From: Paenibacillus sp. FSL M7-0420
GTDB lineage: Bacteria > Bacillota > Bacilli > Paenibacillales > Paenibacillaceae
NCBI RefSeq assembly: GCF_038002345.1
Contig: NZ_JBBOCJ010000001.1
Coordinates: 2,790,001 to 2,854,000 of the forward strand
Reading direction: 5' to 3'
DNA: 64,000 nucleotides
Of this stretch, positions 43,201-51,774 are shown in pieces (the stretch's first letter is position 1; each line of letters starts with the position of its first letter). Made by a program: the position numbers and the translations under genes. Below the pieces are notes generated by a model that saw only the letters and a list, made by a program, of their open reading frames with translations, had not been told where the DNA came from and did no database searches.

Positions 43201-44182
43201 CTATGCTCCGCTCAACCAGTCGAATACAGACATCGGCTTCCGGGCGACAGATTCAGCGAATGGCTCGACCTTCTCGGGGTTTGCCTACTTCGGCAACTAT
43301 ACTTCACGGATTGACGGTCCCGGCAAGGTATTCGATTTCGCCAATGTAGCCAACATGACAATTGATAATATCTGGACGGAGCATCAGGTATGTATGTACT
43401 GGGGCGCGAATACCGATTATATGGTCATTAAAAACTCGCGCATCCGCAATACCTTTGCCGACGGCATCAATATGACCAACGGCAGCACGAACAATCTCGT
43501 GTCTAACATCGAGGCGCGGGCAACCGGAGATGACAGCTTCGCCTTGTTCTCGGCGATCGATTCCGGCGGCTCCGACATGAAGGACAATGTCTATGAGAAT
43601 CTGACGTCCATCCTGACCTGGCGGGCAGCCGGTCTTGCCGTCTACGGCGGGTATGCGAATACCTTCCGCAACATCTATATTGCGGATACTCTCTGCTACT
43701 CCGGGATTACAATCAGCTCGCTGGACTTCGGCTATCCGATGAACGGCTTCGGGGCGTCACCGACGACGAACTTCCAGAATATCTCCGTCGTCCGGTCAGG
43801 CGGACATTTCTGGGGCGCACAGACCTTCCCGGCCATCTGGGTATTCTCCGCCTCCAAGGTGTTCCAGGGCATCCGGGTCAGCGATGTGGACATCATCGAC
43901 CCGACCTATCACGGAATCATGTTCCAGACGAACTATTCCGGCTCTGCGCCGCAGTTCCCTGTCACAGACACGATCTTCACCAACATTACGATCTCCGGTG
44001 CCGTAAAGAGCGGCGACGCCTTCGACGCCAAATCCGGTGTCGGTATCTGGGCTAATGAATTGCCGGAGCCCGGCCAGGGACCGGCAGTGGGCAGCGTAGT
44101 CTTCAACAACCTCAAGATCCTGAACACGGTAACGCCGATTAAAAACACAACGTCCACGTTCACGATAACGGTGAATCCGTAG
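40286..44182 (+). CDS. secreted multi-domain alpha-1,3-glucanase (GH87-type)
   Basis: A 1298-residue secreted enzyme. The signal peptide runs to about residue 38. In order follow: discoidin (F5/8C) domain at 40-172, a CBM6/35-like module at about 178-305 (YEAEAAALSGGAKT), a Thr/Pro/Ala-rich linker at 307-368, a second discoidin domain at 370-505, two CARDB-like domains at about 510-725, and from about 745 a beta-helix catalytic region resembling GH87 mycodextranase/alpha-1,3-glucanase (NIWTEHQVCMYWGANTDYM). D1059 (FADGIN) and D1082/D1083 (TGDDS) resemble the Asp cluster of GH87. ATG 40286 is preferred to 40268, which overlaps the GGAGGTGG site. It should attack fungal cell-wall alpha-1,3-glucan or mutan. 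Confidence 0.85.
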   Translation: MISRTRSSVARTFLMYGLMLVLCVGQLALFPAVGAAAGNLAQGKTISASSVGDVYVAANANDGNQGTYWESANNAFPQWIKVDLGASSSVNQVVLKLPAGWEARTQTLSVQGSTDDTSYSNLAASAGYAFNPGSANSVTISFTAATARYIKINFTANTGWPAAQLSELEVHGTTASPPGTYEAEAAALSGGAKTNTDHSGYTGAAFVDGYLAQGAATTFSVTAPAAGNYSAALRYANASGSTKTLSIYVNGTKVKQTSLANLPNWDTWSTQAEILALNAGTNTIAYKYDASDSGNVNLDQLVLSASPAPTATATPAPTAVPTAAPTATPTVAPTIAPTVAPTATPTVAPTATPAPTITPTATPSTGPGSNLAVGKAINASSSVFTFVPSNANDGEVTTYWEGAGGSYPNTLTVSLGANANVTSVVVKLNPAAAWSTRTQTIQVLGHNQSTGTFTSLVPAAEYTFNPASGNSVTIPVTAIISELQLRITANSGSGAGQVAELQIIGTPAANPDLTVTGMSWSPSAPVETDSLTLSATVKNIGSAASAATTVSFYAGTTLAGTAPVGALAAGASANVSFSLGAKDAGTYTVSAKVDENNNVIELNEGNNSYAHPTGLTVNPVSSSDLIASPVSWSPGNPAAGNTVSFSVAIKNQGTAASASGAHNITLTLTDATSGAVLRTLTGSYNGVIAAGSTTAPVSLGTWTAVNGKYNVKTEIAVDANELAVKRANNIQNQSLYIGRGANMPYDMYEAEDGMIGGGAVKLTPNRNIGDLAGEASGRRAVTLNTTGSYVEFTTKASTNTLVTRFSIPDAPGGDGTTATLNIYVNGVFNKAITLTSKYAWLYGSEASPGNSPSAGSPRHIYDEANIMFDSTIPAGSTIRLQKDAANTSQYAIDFISLEQVSPIANPDPAKYTVPLGFTHQDVQNALDKVRMDTTGKLVGVYLPAGTYETSNKFQVYGKAVKIVGAGPWYTRFYAPLNQSNTDIGFRATDSANGSTFSGFAYFGNYTSRIDGPGKVFDFANVANMTIDNIWTEHQVCMYWGANTDYMVIKNSRIRNTFADGINMTNGSTNNLVSNIEARATGDDSFALFSAIDSGGSDMKDNVYENLTSILTWRAAGLAVYGGYANTFRNIYIADTLCYSGITISSLDFGYPMNGFGASPTTNFQNISVVRSGGHFWGAQTFPAIWVFSASKVFQGIRVSDVDIIDPTYHGIMFQTNYSGSAPQFPVTDTIFTNITISGAVKSGDAFDAKSGVGIWANELPEPGQGPAVGSVVFNNLKILNTVTPIKNTTSTFTITVNP

Positions 44183-44217
44183 AGGAACGAAGCAACGCTT
44201 TCTGTGATGCAGCGCAC

Positions 44218-44256
44218 AAAAAAACCGCAACCCGTTTGTCCGGGAGCGGTTTTTTT
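44218..44256 (+). terminator. terminator after GH87 gene
   Basis: AAAACCGC pairs with GCGGTTTT around an inner CCCG-TTTGT-CGGG, followed by seven T. Confidence 0.8.
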
Positions 44257-44343
44257 GTTGAATCGGCCGTAGGTCCTTGGGTTTACATCATACCCATGAC
44301 TACTCGTACACGTATGTTACCTTTCAGATCCCGCCTGGCCATA

Positions 44344-44578
44344 GGAAATCCTGCATCTTTTACAACAAATCAGTCTCTATATAGCCTCCAAAAAGGAAAT
44401 CCTGCACAAATTACAACAATGTGGACTCAGACTTCCCAATCTGCTGATTATTCCTGCAAAATGTGCAACAATCGGGGACCAGAGCTACTCTGCGGCTGGA
44501 AATCCTGCACAATGTACAACACTGCAAGTCACAGGACCGATCGTGGCTGCAATTCCTTAAAATCGACAAATGCTATCC
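44344..44578. repeat. five-unit tandem array, 51-52 bp period
   Basis: The gap between the GH87 terminator and cysK holds units whose CCTGC block lies at 44350, 44401, 44453 and 44504, with a decayed fifth unit (CCTTAAAATCGACAA) at 44555. The core reads GGAAATCCTGCAC plus AAATTACAACA. The ~27-bp spacers differ. It shares period and copy number with the array at 11594 but not its core sequence. Confidence 0.75.
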
Positions 44579-44642
44579 CGTAACTATACAATGGGTGTTA
44601 TATCGTGCATAAGATAAGGACCGAAACTAAGGAGGCACACCA

Positions 44643-45566
44643 ATGACGAAGCGGGTAGTCAATAATATTACGGAGCTGATTGGCGGCACGCCGGTTGTAC
44701 GCTTGAGACGGGTAACCGGACCGGAGGATGCGGAGCTGTATGTGAAGCTGGAGATGTTCAATCCCAGCGGCAGCGTCAAGGACCGGGCAGCCTATAATCT
44801 GATCCGGCAGGCGGAGCTGGACGGACGGCTGCAGCCGGGCGGGACGATTATTGAGCCGACCAGCGGCAATACCGGAATTGGACTGGCGATGAACGCGGCA
44901 GCGAAGGGGTATAAGGCCATCTTGATCATGCCGGATAATATGACGAAGGAACGGATCAATATCCTGAAGGCCTACGGGGCGGAAGTCGTGCTGACTCCGG
45001 CGGCGGAGCGGATGCCCGGCGCGATTGCCAAGGCGGTGGAGCTGGGACGGGAGATCCCCGGCAGCTTCATCCCGCAGCAGTTCGAGAATCCGGCGAACCC
45101 GGACATTCACCGCACCACTACCGCGCCGGAAATTCTGGAGCAGATGGAGGGGCGGCTGGATGTCTTCGTTGCCACTTCCGGGACAGGCGGCACTATTACC
45201 GGAACCGGAGAGGCTTTGCGCGCGCGACTGCCGGAGCTGCGCGTGGTTGTCGTGGAGCCGCAGGGTTCGCCTGTGCTGTCCGGCGGCCAGCCGGGGCCGC
45301 ACAAGCTGGTGGGGACCAGCCCGGGCTTCGTGCCGGCAATTCTGAATACCGGCATCTACGATGAGATCGTGCAGGTATCCGATGAGGATGCCTTGGAGAT
45401 GGTAAGAGAACTGGCCCGTACCGAGGGGATTCTGCTCGGACCTTCCGGCGGAGCCGCAGTCTGGACGGCCTTGCAGGAGGCACGGCGCTTGGGACGGGGC
45501 AAGCGGGTGTTATGTATCGCACCAGATACCGGGGAACGTTACCTCAGCATGGGGATTTTCGACTAA
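44643..45566 (+). CDS. cysK: cysteine synthase A (O-acetylserine sulfhydrylase)
   Basis: A 307-residue pyridoxal-phosphate enzyme that makes cysteine from O-acetylserine and sulfide. The PLP lysine is in NPSGSVKDRAA (about residue 44), the substrate loop is PTSGNTGIGLA (about 70-80), the phosphate loop is SGTGGTITGTG (about 178-188), and the closing LGPSGGA is present. Length is normal for CysK. ATG follows GGAGG. No SAM, T-box or CymR site was obvious upstream, only the tandem array. CysM is a less likely alternative. Confidence 0.92.
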   Translation: MTKRVVNNITELIGGTPVVRLRRVTGPEDAELYVKLEMFNPSGSVKDRAAYNLIRQAELDGRLQPGGTIIEPTSGNTGIGLAMNAAAKGYKAILIMPDNMTKERINILKAYGAEVVLTPAAERMPGAIAKAVELGREIPGSFIPQQFENPANPDIHRTTTAPEILEQMEGRLDVFVATSGTGGTITGTGEALRARLPELRVVVVEPQGSPVLSGGQPGPHKLVGTSPGFVPAILNTGIYDEIVQVSDEDALEMVRELARTEGILLGPSGGAAVWTALQEARRLGRGKRVLCIAPDTGERYLSMGIFD

Positions 45567-45585
45567 ATTATACTGGAGGCCCGCT

Positions 45586-46602
45586 ATGAATCAAGCGAAG
45601 CACAGCTTCAGGCACGGGGGAAGAGCGGCCGGAAGTCTTATTCTTACAGCAGCCATAGTCTTTAGCCTGACCGGGTGTGCCCGGACGAATAGCAATGACG
45701 CTGCCAGCAGTGCAGCAGCTTCGGCCGGGCCGTCTACCGGCAGTCCATCGCCAGCCGCTCAGCAGACGGATAGCCCGGCAAGTGCGGTCCCGGCTGCATC
45801 AGCGTCAGCTACGGCCTCTCCAGCCCCGGCTGCCTTACTTGACCCTGCCAAGCTGCAGCCGGTCTTCGGATTCGCGAGTGAGACCGGGAGTCATATTATG
45901 GTCACCAGGGAAGAGGAGGGAAGCGGGGAGCAGTTGAAGTCCCTGAACACTGCCATTGGGAACGGGGGGCAGGTGCTGGCTGTGAAGCTGGAGAAGTGGC
46001 AGCCGGGCAACGATAACAACAACGGACGGGAGCTGGCGAATAATATTCCGAATATGTCCGGTTATCTGTTCAAGGTAGAGGGTGACGCAGCGATGCGGGA
46101 TGAGACCTATGTTCTGGTTGATTCTGCGGTCTTCCCGCAGGCGGCCTTGCTGGAGGTTCAGCCTGCCGATCCGGCAAGCCCGCAGCTTGCAGCCGGCGAT
46201 CCGCTGCGGAAGAGTATTGCAGCCGCCAAAGGGCGGAAGATCCAGTCCGCCTGGAAGCTGGCCGGGCTGGGCCCGGACAGAGGGCTCTATCTGGTGCAGT
46301 TCGTAAGACAGGATAAGGAGATGCTGTTTAGCCTGGTGTTGGAGGAAGACGGGAAGCTCAGCTTCAAGGACTATCCTGCTGAGATTACGGATAATGAATA
46401 TTCAGTCTGGCGTGTCGATGACGGCGGTGAGGTGATTCCGCAGATGTTCTCCGTGCTGTTCGCGGCACATACGGCAGACGGATTGCTGCTTGGGCTCAAC
46501 TGGTGGGGAGCGGAGGGTGTGAACAGCTTTTTCCTGAAGCAGGAAGGCAATGGCTTCACGGAGCTTGCAATTGAATATGGACGCTATATCTCTCCCTTGT
46601 GA
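45586..46602 (+). CDS. lipoprotein, unknown
   Basis: A 338-residue predicted lipoprotein. The signal peptide ends in FSLTGC with Cys at about residue 31, followed by a Ala/Ser/Pro-rich linker (to about residue 83). The mature domain (LQPVFGFASETGSHIMVTREEE..., VLAVKLEKWQPGNDNNNG..., EITDNEYSVWRVDDGGEV) is not recognised. It starts 19 bp after cysK (TGGAGG upstream) and may be cotranscribed with it. Confidence 0.7.
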   Translation: MNQAKHSFRHGGRAAGSLILTAAIVFSLTGCARTNSNDAASSAAASAGPSTGSPSPAAQQTDSPASAVPAASASATASPAPAALLDPAKLQPVFGFASETGSHIMVTREEEGSGEQLKSLNTAIGNGGQVLAVKLEKWQPGNDNNNGRELANNIPNMSGYLFKVEGDAAMRDETYVLVDSAVFPQAALLEVQPADPASPQLAAGDPLRKSIAAAKGRKIQSAWKLAGLGPDRGLYLVQFVRQDKEMLFSLVLEEDGKLSFKDYPAEITDNEYSVWRVDDGGEVIPQMFSVLFAAHTADGLLLGLNWWGAEGVNSFFLKQEGNGFTELAIEYGRYISPL

Positions 46603-46621
46603 GCAGGGCGAACGGAAAGCA

Positions 46622-46658
46622 AGGCTCCCCGTCACTTCTGGGTGACGGAGGAGCCTTG
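46622..46658. terminator. bidirectional terminator between lipoprotein and vanZ genes
   Basis: AAGGCTCC and CGTCAC pair with GTGACG and GGAGCCTT around TTCTGG. The vanZ reading frame ends inside the stem (46632). Confidence 0.7.
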
Positions 46659-47147
46659 TCTGCCTGTCATATACATCATCATGATGGGGCGAATCAGCAG
46701 ATATCCCAACATCCCGCCGAAGGTGTTCAGAAGAAGATCATCCACATCGAAGGTTCCAATATAGAAGACGGCTTGCGAGCATTCCAATACTGCGCTTAAG
46801 GCGAAGGACCACAGGATTACACCCTTGAAGGAGCCGCTGCCTCTTCCATTCGGGTTGAGCAGCACCAGGAAGATGCCATAAGGGATAAACAAGGCGATAT
46901 TTCCCAAGAAATTAACGACGGTGCTAGTGCTGATATGGTGATAGGTGTTAGCCAAGGTGGCCAGCGGGATCAGATTTCCGCGTTGCAGACTGGCCGCAAT
47001 ATGGCCCGGGCTGTGCTGGAGCTGCTGCCAAAGGAAGCTAAGATCAATTGAACCGAATTTGAATAAAATGATTTTAAACAGAATATACACGTAAATGGTA
47101 AATAGCATCTGCAACCCGTATTTTGTCTGCTTGTGTGCCTGATTCAT
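46632..47147 (-). CDS. vanZ: VanZ-family membrane protein
   Basis: A 171-residue membrane protein with four to five hydrophobic segments. The VanZ pattern is visible: N-L-IPLATL near residue 60, NFLGNIALFIPYGIFL near residue 82, and ECSQAVFYIGTFDVDDLLLNTFGGMLGYLL near residue 125. VanZ proteins give low-level teicoplanin tolerance in enterococci; in soil Firmicutes their role is mostly unknown. It follows vanY by 48 bp on the same strand. Confidence 0.88.
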   Translation of the reverse strand: MNQAHKQTKYGLQMLFTIYVYILFKIILFKFGSIDLSFLWQQLQHSPGHIAASLQRGNLIPLATLANTYHHISTSTVVNFLGNIALFIPYGIFLVLLNPNGRGSGSFKGVILWSFALSAVLECSQAVFYIGTFDVDDLLLNTFGGMLGYLLIRPIMMMYMTGRQGSSVTQK

Positions 47148-47195
47148 TTCTGCATCACCGCTTTCTGTAGATTGTAATAATATATGGCTTAGTCA

Positions 47196-48053
47196 TTAAG
47201 GATAGACCGTCATAATCACACCGCCTATATTGTCTCCGGAGAGTTCAACATGCTTGCCGGCGGGGACCGGGACAGGGGTGTTCCCCTGCACTTCTACATA
47301 AGAAATCTGATACTTAGTACCGTTCACTGTAGTGGTGATCGATTGCTGCTCCTTAAGGAATTCCAGATATTCTTCCAGCGTGAAGTTCTTGTCGCGCATA
47401 ATCACACTGTGTGGAAGCCCTACATACCGAAAATGCCATGGTTCATACTTGATGCCAGTGATATCTGTTTTATCCTCAGGATAGCGCAGAATGAAGCCGT
47501 AGTCCCATGCGTTGTCCCGCAGCCATTGCCCTTCGGGGGCACGGCTCATGGACATCTGCGAGGAGCCGATATCCAGCGACAAGCCCAGATTATGCTCGCT
47601 GTAGCCGGGTGGCAGGGCGTAATCGGCCCCTTTTTCATCGTATAGCTGCTGCTGCTTGTCATTGTCCCTATATCCGCTGCTGATCAGGAAGCTGTTGATG
47701 TCCTCCATGGATGCGGCCTGTACCATCTCTGTGAATTTCTCCGCGACTTGCCTGGATAGCATCGTTTTGTGATCCAGCAGCAGGTATCCGGAGGTCAGCT
47801 CCTCATGATCGAGCAGACGGATGATGTCCTGGCTGACTCCCGTATCATGAACGGGGTAATCCTTGTTGACCAGCAGCAGGTTCCCTTGGTAGATTTGCTC
47901 TTTGGGAATAACCGTCAGATTCTTGGAGCCTTTATCTGCACTCGTCTGTACCGTCTCTATATTCAGTTCATTCTTTGCGGACTCCTGCTCCCTATCCATC
48001 CATTTCATTCCGAGCAGTCCGGCAATTACGATGATTACTAACCATTTCTTCAT
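47196..48053 (-). CDS. vanY: D-Ala-D-Ala carboxypeptidase, VanY type (M15B)
   Basis: A 285-residue exported, membrane-anchored zinc carboxypeptidase. One N-terminal hydrophobic segment (LVIIVIAGLLGM) is followed by the M15B motifs: SSGYRDNDKQQQLY near residue 145, SEHNLGLSLDIG (His and Asp zinc ligands) near 172 and EPWHFRYVG (catalytic Glu and third His) near 225. It trims the terminal D-Ala from peptidoglycan pentapeptides. The last ~60 residues (after residue 240) form an extra domain. ATG 48053 has AAGGAGGA upstream. A terminator separates it from vanS, so vanYZ has its own promoter. Confidence 0.9.
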   Translation of the reverse strand: MKKWLVIIVIAGLLGMKWMDREQESAKNELNIETVQTSADKGSKNLTVIPKEQIYQGNLLLVNKDYPVHDTGVSQDIIRLLDHEELTSGYLLLDHKTMLSRQVAEKFTEMVQAASMEDINSFLISSGYRDNDKQQQLYDEKGADYALPPGYSEHNLGLSLDIGSSQMSMSRAPEGQWLRDNAWDYGFILRYPEDKTDITGIKYEPWHFRYVGLPHSVIMRDKNFTLEEYLEFLKEQQSITTTVNGTKYQISYVEVQGNTPVPVPAGKHVELSGDNIGGVIMTVYP

Positions 48054-48160
48054 GTTCTCGTCCTCCTTGTTTCAATGACTTAAGCATAGAGGAGTGTGTT
48101 TAAATAGAAGTGGGGGAAAGATAAAGTTTTTCTTAAAACGCGCGGTTGAGATGCCAAATG

Positions 48161-48184
48161 AAAAACCGTCCTTCAAAAGGACGG
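48161..48184 (-). terminator. terminator between vanS and vanY
   Basis: On the minus strand CCGTCCTT pairs with AAGGACGG, followed by TTTTTC. It lies 28 bp after the vanS stop codon. Confidence 0.8.
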
Positions 48185-48211
48185 CAACACTGCGGCTATA
48201 GAAGGAGCAGA

Positions 48212-49309
48212 CTATTGGATCACACCCGGCAGACGGACCTCGAAGAGCGTGCGGATCGTGTCACTCTGTACGGAGATCGTCCCCTGATGCTGCTCGACGA
48301 TATTTTTGGCAATGAACAATCCCAGCCCGGTACTGCCTTCCTGATGGGTCCGTGCCCGGTCACCTGTATAGAACATATCGAACAGAAAAGGCAGGTCCTC
48401 CGCCGGAATCCTATCTCCGTAATTCATGACCTGGACAACGATCGTCTCACCCTCCGGGTAGCAGCGGACATCGACATAACGGCCGTCTTTGCCGTAACGC
48501 ACCGCATTGGTCAGCAGGTTCTCGAACACCCGGGCCAGCAGTTCCCCGTCCCCGGTAATTTTGAGCTGCGGAGTGATCTCCATGCGGGCTGTCAATCCGT
48601 TATTCTCCAGCAGAGGATACAATTCCTCGTTCAGCTGGACCAGCAGCTCGCTCAGATCCAGGGGGCGCTGCTCCACGGTAAGCATGCCGTAGTTCATCCG
48701 GGTAATCTCGAACAGCTCATCGATCAGCTTTTCCAGCCGCTGTGATTTGGTGTAGGCAATCGTGGTGTAATGTTTCACTTGCTCGGCGGTTAACTCCCCG
48801 TCCTTCAGTACCAGATCCAGGTAGCCGAGTACAGAGGTCAGCGGAGTCCGCAGGTCATGAGCCAGATTCAGTACCAGCTTGTCCTTGCTATTCTCCGCAA
48901 AGTCCCCGCGCTCCACCGCTTCCTCCAGCTTATCCTTGGCCTGATTCAGATCAGCGGCAATATCCTCGAATTCATCGTTAGAATGGATTTGAATCCGGCT
49001 TTTGAAATCCCCGTTAGCCAGCAGGCGGATATGGTGCGAGATTTCTTTGAAATAGCGGGCATACGGCTTGGTGAACAGGAAGAAGAACAGCAGCGCCAGC
49101 GGGATGAAGAAGATCAGGAAGAAATTCAGGTCGCCGAAATCGGCAATCAGGTAACGAAAGCGGGTCAGCTTGTCTTCATACTTCACCTGAGAGGTATAAT
49201 ACATTTGCAGGCTTTTGTAGAGTACAAAGGTAATAGCACCGGAGCAAATCATGCTGAGTACCAGCAGCGATATCATTTTGAAGCGGAAGCTGCGGACAAG
49301 TTTAGCCAT
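48212..49309 (-). CDS. vanS: VanS-like sensor histidine kinase
   Basis: A 365-residue kinase with two membrane segments (about 12-33 and 61-79) separated by a short external loop, a HAMP-like linker (HHIRLLANGDFKSRIQIHSNDEFEDI), the phosphoacceptor box LNLAHDLRTPLTSVLGY (His near residue 150) and HATPase boxes ENLLTNAVRYG, PFLFDMFYTGDR and GSTGLGLFIAKNIVEQH. Layout and neighbours are VanS-like. It overlaps vanR by 8 bp. The short sensor loop suggests direct sensing within the membrane. Confidence 0.85.
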   Translation of the reverse strand: MAKLVRSFRFKMISLLVLSMICSGAITFVLYKSLQMYYTSQVKYEDKLTRFRYLIADFGDLNFFLIFFIPLALLFFFLFTKPYARYFKEISHHIRLLANGDFKSRIQIHSNDEFEDIAADLNQAKDKLEEAVERGDFAENSKDKLVLNLAHDLRTPLTSVLGYLDLVLKDGELTAEQVKHYTTIAYTKSQRLEKLIDELFEITRMNYGMLTVEQRPLDLSELLVQLNEELYPLLENNGLTARMEITPQLKITGDGELLARVFENLLTNAVRYGKDGRYVDVRCYPEGETIVVQVMNYGDRIPAEDLPFLFDMFYTGDRARTHQEGSTGLGLFIAKNIVEQHQGTISVQSDTIRTLFEVRLPGVIQ

Positions 49310-49997
49310 TGAACGTGTACCCTACTCCCCAGATCGTTTTGATCCATGTATTTTTATTCTGGTCATCACCCAGCTTTTTGCGCAGGGTGCGGATATGGAC
49401 CATCACGGTGTTCCCGCCTTCATAATAAGCCTCACCCCAGATCTGCTGAAAAAGATGCTCGGCGCTGAATACTTTCTTAGGATAGCTGGCAAGCAAATAC
49501 AGGATATCGAATTCCTTCGGCGTCAGTTCCACGGGATGTCCGTATAAGGTCACGGAACGGCGGTCCGGATCGACGATCAGCCCCCCGGCTTCCACCACGG
49601 CCTTCTGCTCGGTAACCGGCTGGTTCAGCTTCATAGAACGTCTAAGCTGCGCGTTCACTCTTGCGACCAGCTCCATGGGATTGAAGGGCTTGGTCATATA
49701 ATCGTCGGCGCCGATGACAAGACCGGTGATTTTATCCAGATCCGAAGTCTTTGCGCTCACAAAAATAATCGGCAGCCCGTGCTGCTCCCGGATCTGCCGG
49801 GTCACCTCATACCCGTCCAGCCCGGGCATCATAATATCCAGAATCGCCAGGTCGATATGCCTGGACTGGATGACCTGCACCGCTGCCGGGCCGTTTGTAA
49901 CCTTTATGGGGTGGTAGCCTTCTTTGTCCAAATGCAGTCCGATCAGATCGGCAATCTCGGGATCATCGTCGGCGATTAGAATCGTAATCCGTTTCAT
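49302..49997 (-). CDS. vanR: VanR-like response regulator (OmpR family)
   Basis: A 231-residue OmpR-type regulator. The receiver domain has IADDDPE, phosphoacceptor Asp in LAILDIMMPGLDG (near residue 54), and Lys in DYMTKPF (near 104). The C-terminal winged helix shows ELTPKEFDILYLLASYPKKVFS and NTVMVHIRTLRKKLGDD. It should control its own operon and perhaps vanYZ. ATG 49997 has GGAGAGA upstream. Confidence 0.9.
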   Translation of the reverse strand: MKRITILIADDDPEIADLIGLHLDKEGYHPIKVTNGPAAVQVIQSRHIDLAILDIMMPGLDGYEVTRQIREQHGLPIIFVSAKTSDLDKITGLVIGADDYMTKPFNPMELVARVNAQLRRSMKLNQPVTEQKAVVEAGGLIVDPDRRSVTLYGHPVELTPKEFDILYLLASYPKKVFSAEHLFQQIWGEAYYEGGNTVMVHIRTLRKKLGDDQNKNTWIKTIWGVGYTFNG

Positions 49998-50238
49998 ATG
50001 ATTATCTCTCCTGTAGTGTCAGCATCAATGTATACTTGATTGAATGTTATTCCTAGTGTAACCTATCGGATATTGTTTCGCTAACTGTTATGATAGGACG
50101 ATGGGAGCTATGAAGGAAATGATTTAACTTTTAAATACTTAATTCTGTAACATAATGCGGACGGGCATAGCCCTAAAGAGTCATGCCGCCGGTCACCCGG
50201 AAATGGTAAAATAACGAACAGAAATTGGGGAGGGAACC

Positions 50239-51111
50239 GTGACGTATACCCGAATTAAAGTGCTTATCCTGCTGATTCCAACGGTTATGGTCGGTATCTG
50301 GGAATGGGTGAGACACCAGTTCCTGATGCCGTACATCTCTATGGACACGGGGAACTTCTTAACACCTGTATTGGTATTTCTGTGCAGTATTATTCTGCTG
50401 CTGCCGCTCTTTCGCCTCATGGAGCGCAATCAGCGGGAGCTGGAGCAGGAGCGGGCGGCCACCGGAGCGATGGAAGCACGGGAGGCGTTGGCCAAAGAGC
50501 TGCATGACGGAATGGCCCAGTCCCTGTTCCTGCTCTCCGTGCGGATCGACCGGCTGGAGCATAGCCGCAAGGACGGCGGTATCAGCGCGGACAGTGTGGA
50601 TCAGATCAAGAAGACTGTTCACGAGGTTAACCGTTATGCACGTCAGGCTATTGCCAATCTGAAGGTGCCGGTGAGCGGCGCGGAGAGCTTCTCGCTGGAG
50701 CGTTCTATCCATGAGCAGCTGGCGGCCATAGCCGGAGAAGTCATGATCGAGGTATCTCTCGATTGGTATCTGGAGGAACAGTTGCTGACGCCAGCGGAAC
50801 AGGCAGAGCTGTTGTCCTGCATTCGTGAAGCGATTATCAATGTGCGTAAGCACACACGTGCCGGCAGGGTGTCCGTCTCGGGTCATGGGAATGAACAAGG
50901 CTGGCGTGTAACTGTTGCAGATGACGGTGCGGGGATTGAGCATGATGATCCTTTTGCGGTGAGCGGCAGCTATGGCCTACAGATTATGAGGGAACGGTCC
51001 CGCAGTATGGGCTGGAGATTGGATGTACAATCGGGGGCAGGCGGAACCACTGTAGAAATTACGAAGGGGGAGGTGCAGGATGGAACGCTGCCGGGTGCTG
51101 ATCGTCGATGA
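50239..51111 (+). CDS. NarL-class sensor histidine kinase
   Basis: A 290-residue kinase of the HisKA_3 (NarX/DesK) class. Two hydrophobic segments lie in the first 60 residues with almost no external loop, followed by a coiled coil, the phosphoacceptor box LAKELHDGMAQSLFLLSVRID (His near residue 91) and the HATPase boxes CIREAIINVRKHT and DDGAGIEHDD, SYGLQIMRERS. GTG 50239 has GGGGAGGGA upstream. It overlaps the response regulator gene by 32 bp and is its partner. Confidence 0.88.
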   Translation: MTYTRIKVLILLIPTVMVGIWEWVRHQFLMPYISMDTGNFLTPVLVFLCSIILLLPLFRLMERNQRELEQERAATGAMEAREALAKELHDGMAQSLFLLSVRIDRLEHSRKDGGISADSVDQIKKTVHEVNRYARQAIANLKVPVSGAESFSLERSIHEQLAAIAGEVMIEVSLDWYLEEQLLTPAEQAELLSCIREAIINVRKHTRAGRVSVSGHGNEQGWRVTVADDGAGIEHDDPFAVSGSYGLQIMRERSRSMGWRLDVQSGAGGTTVEITKGEVQDGTLPGADRR

Positions 51112-51745
51112 CCATGCACATGCCCGTGAGGCAATGACCGAGATTGTGGGGCTGGATGAACGGTTTGAAGTAATCGGTGCCGTGGCCAGCGGAGCGGAGG
51201 CGATTGTCTGGACCGGGCAATGGATGCCGGATCTCATTCTGATCGATATCGAAATGCCGGGAATGGATGGTCTGGAGACCACGCGGCGCATCAAGCTGGA
51301 ATATCCGTATGTCCGGATTGTCATCGTCACCGTGTCGGATGAGATCTCTTATCTGTTCGAAGCGCTTAAGCAGGGGGCGCAGGGGTATCTCCTGAAGAAT
51401 CTGGCCCCGTCCACCTGGATCGAATACCTGCTGGCGATTGTAAGCGAGGAGGTGCCACTGAGCCGGGAGCTGGCGTTCCAGATTCTGAAGGAGTTCGCGG
51501 TCACCTCCGTCAAGGAGGAGCGGGAGGCATTAACGGCGCGGGAGAAGGAGATACTGGGCTGTGTATCCTCCGGGTCCACCAATAAGGAGATTGCCGCCAC
51601 CCTCGGGATCTCCGAGCATACGGTCAAGAATCACCTGAAGAATATCCTGCAGAAGCTTCAGCTTCAGAACCGCACACAGCTTACCAGATATGCTCTGGAG
51701 CAGGGGCTGGCTTCGCGGGAGCGGGATTTTCCGGGGAAGAGATAG
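51080..51745 (+). CDS. NarL/FixJ-family response regulator
   Basis: A 221-residue response regulator: the receiver domain has IVDDHAHAR, phosphoacceptor Asp in LILIDIEMPGMDG (near residue 55) and Lys in GYLLKNL, and the C-terminal LuxR-type helix-turn-helix reads LTAREKEILGCVSSGSTNKEIAATLGISEHTVKNHLKNIL. ATG follows GGGGGAGG. It is followed by the YcnI-type gene after 29 bp, which may be its target or cotranscribed. Confidence 0.9.
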   Translation: MERCRVLIVDDHAHAREAMTEIVGLDERFEVIGAVASGAEAIVWTGQWMPDLILIDIEMPGMDGLETTRRIKLEYPYVRIVIVTVSDEISYLFEALKQGAQGYLLKNLAPSTWIEYLLAIVSEEVPLSRELAFQILKEFAVTSVKEEREALTAREKEILGCVSSGSTNKEIAATLGISEHTVKNHLKNILQKLQLQNRTQLTRYALEQGLASRERDFPGKR

Positions 51746-51774
51746 ATTATAACAAGAGACAAGGAGAGATTCAT

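Noticed and set aside
46632..49997. Functional vancomycin resistance operon
   Set aside because: The D-Ala-D-Lac genes vanH, vanA and vanX are missing; VanY and VanZ alone do not make such an operon.
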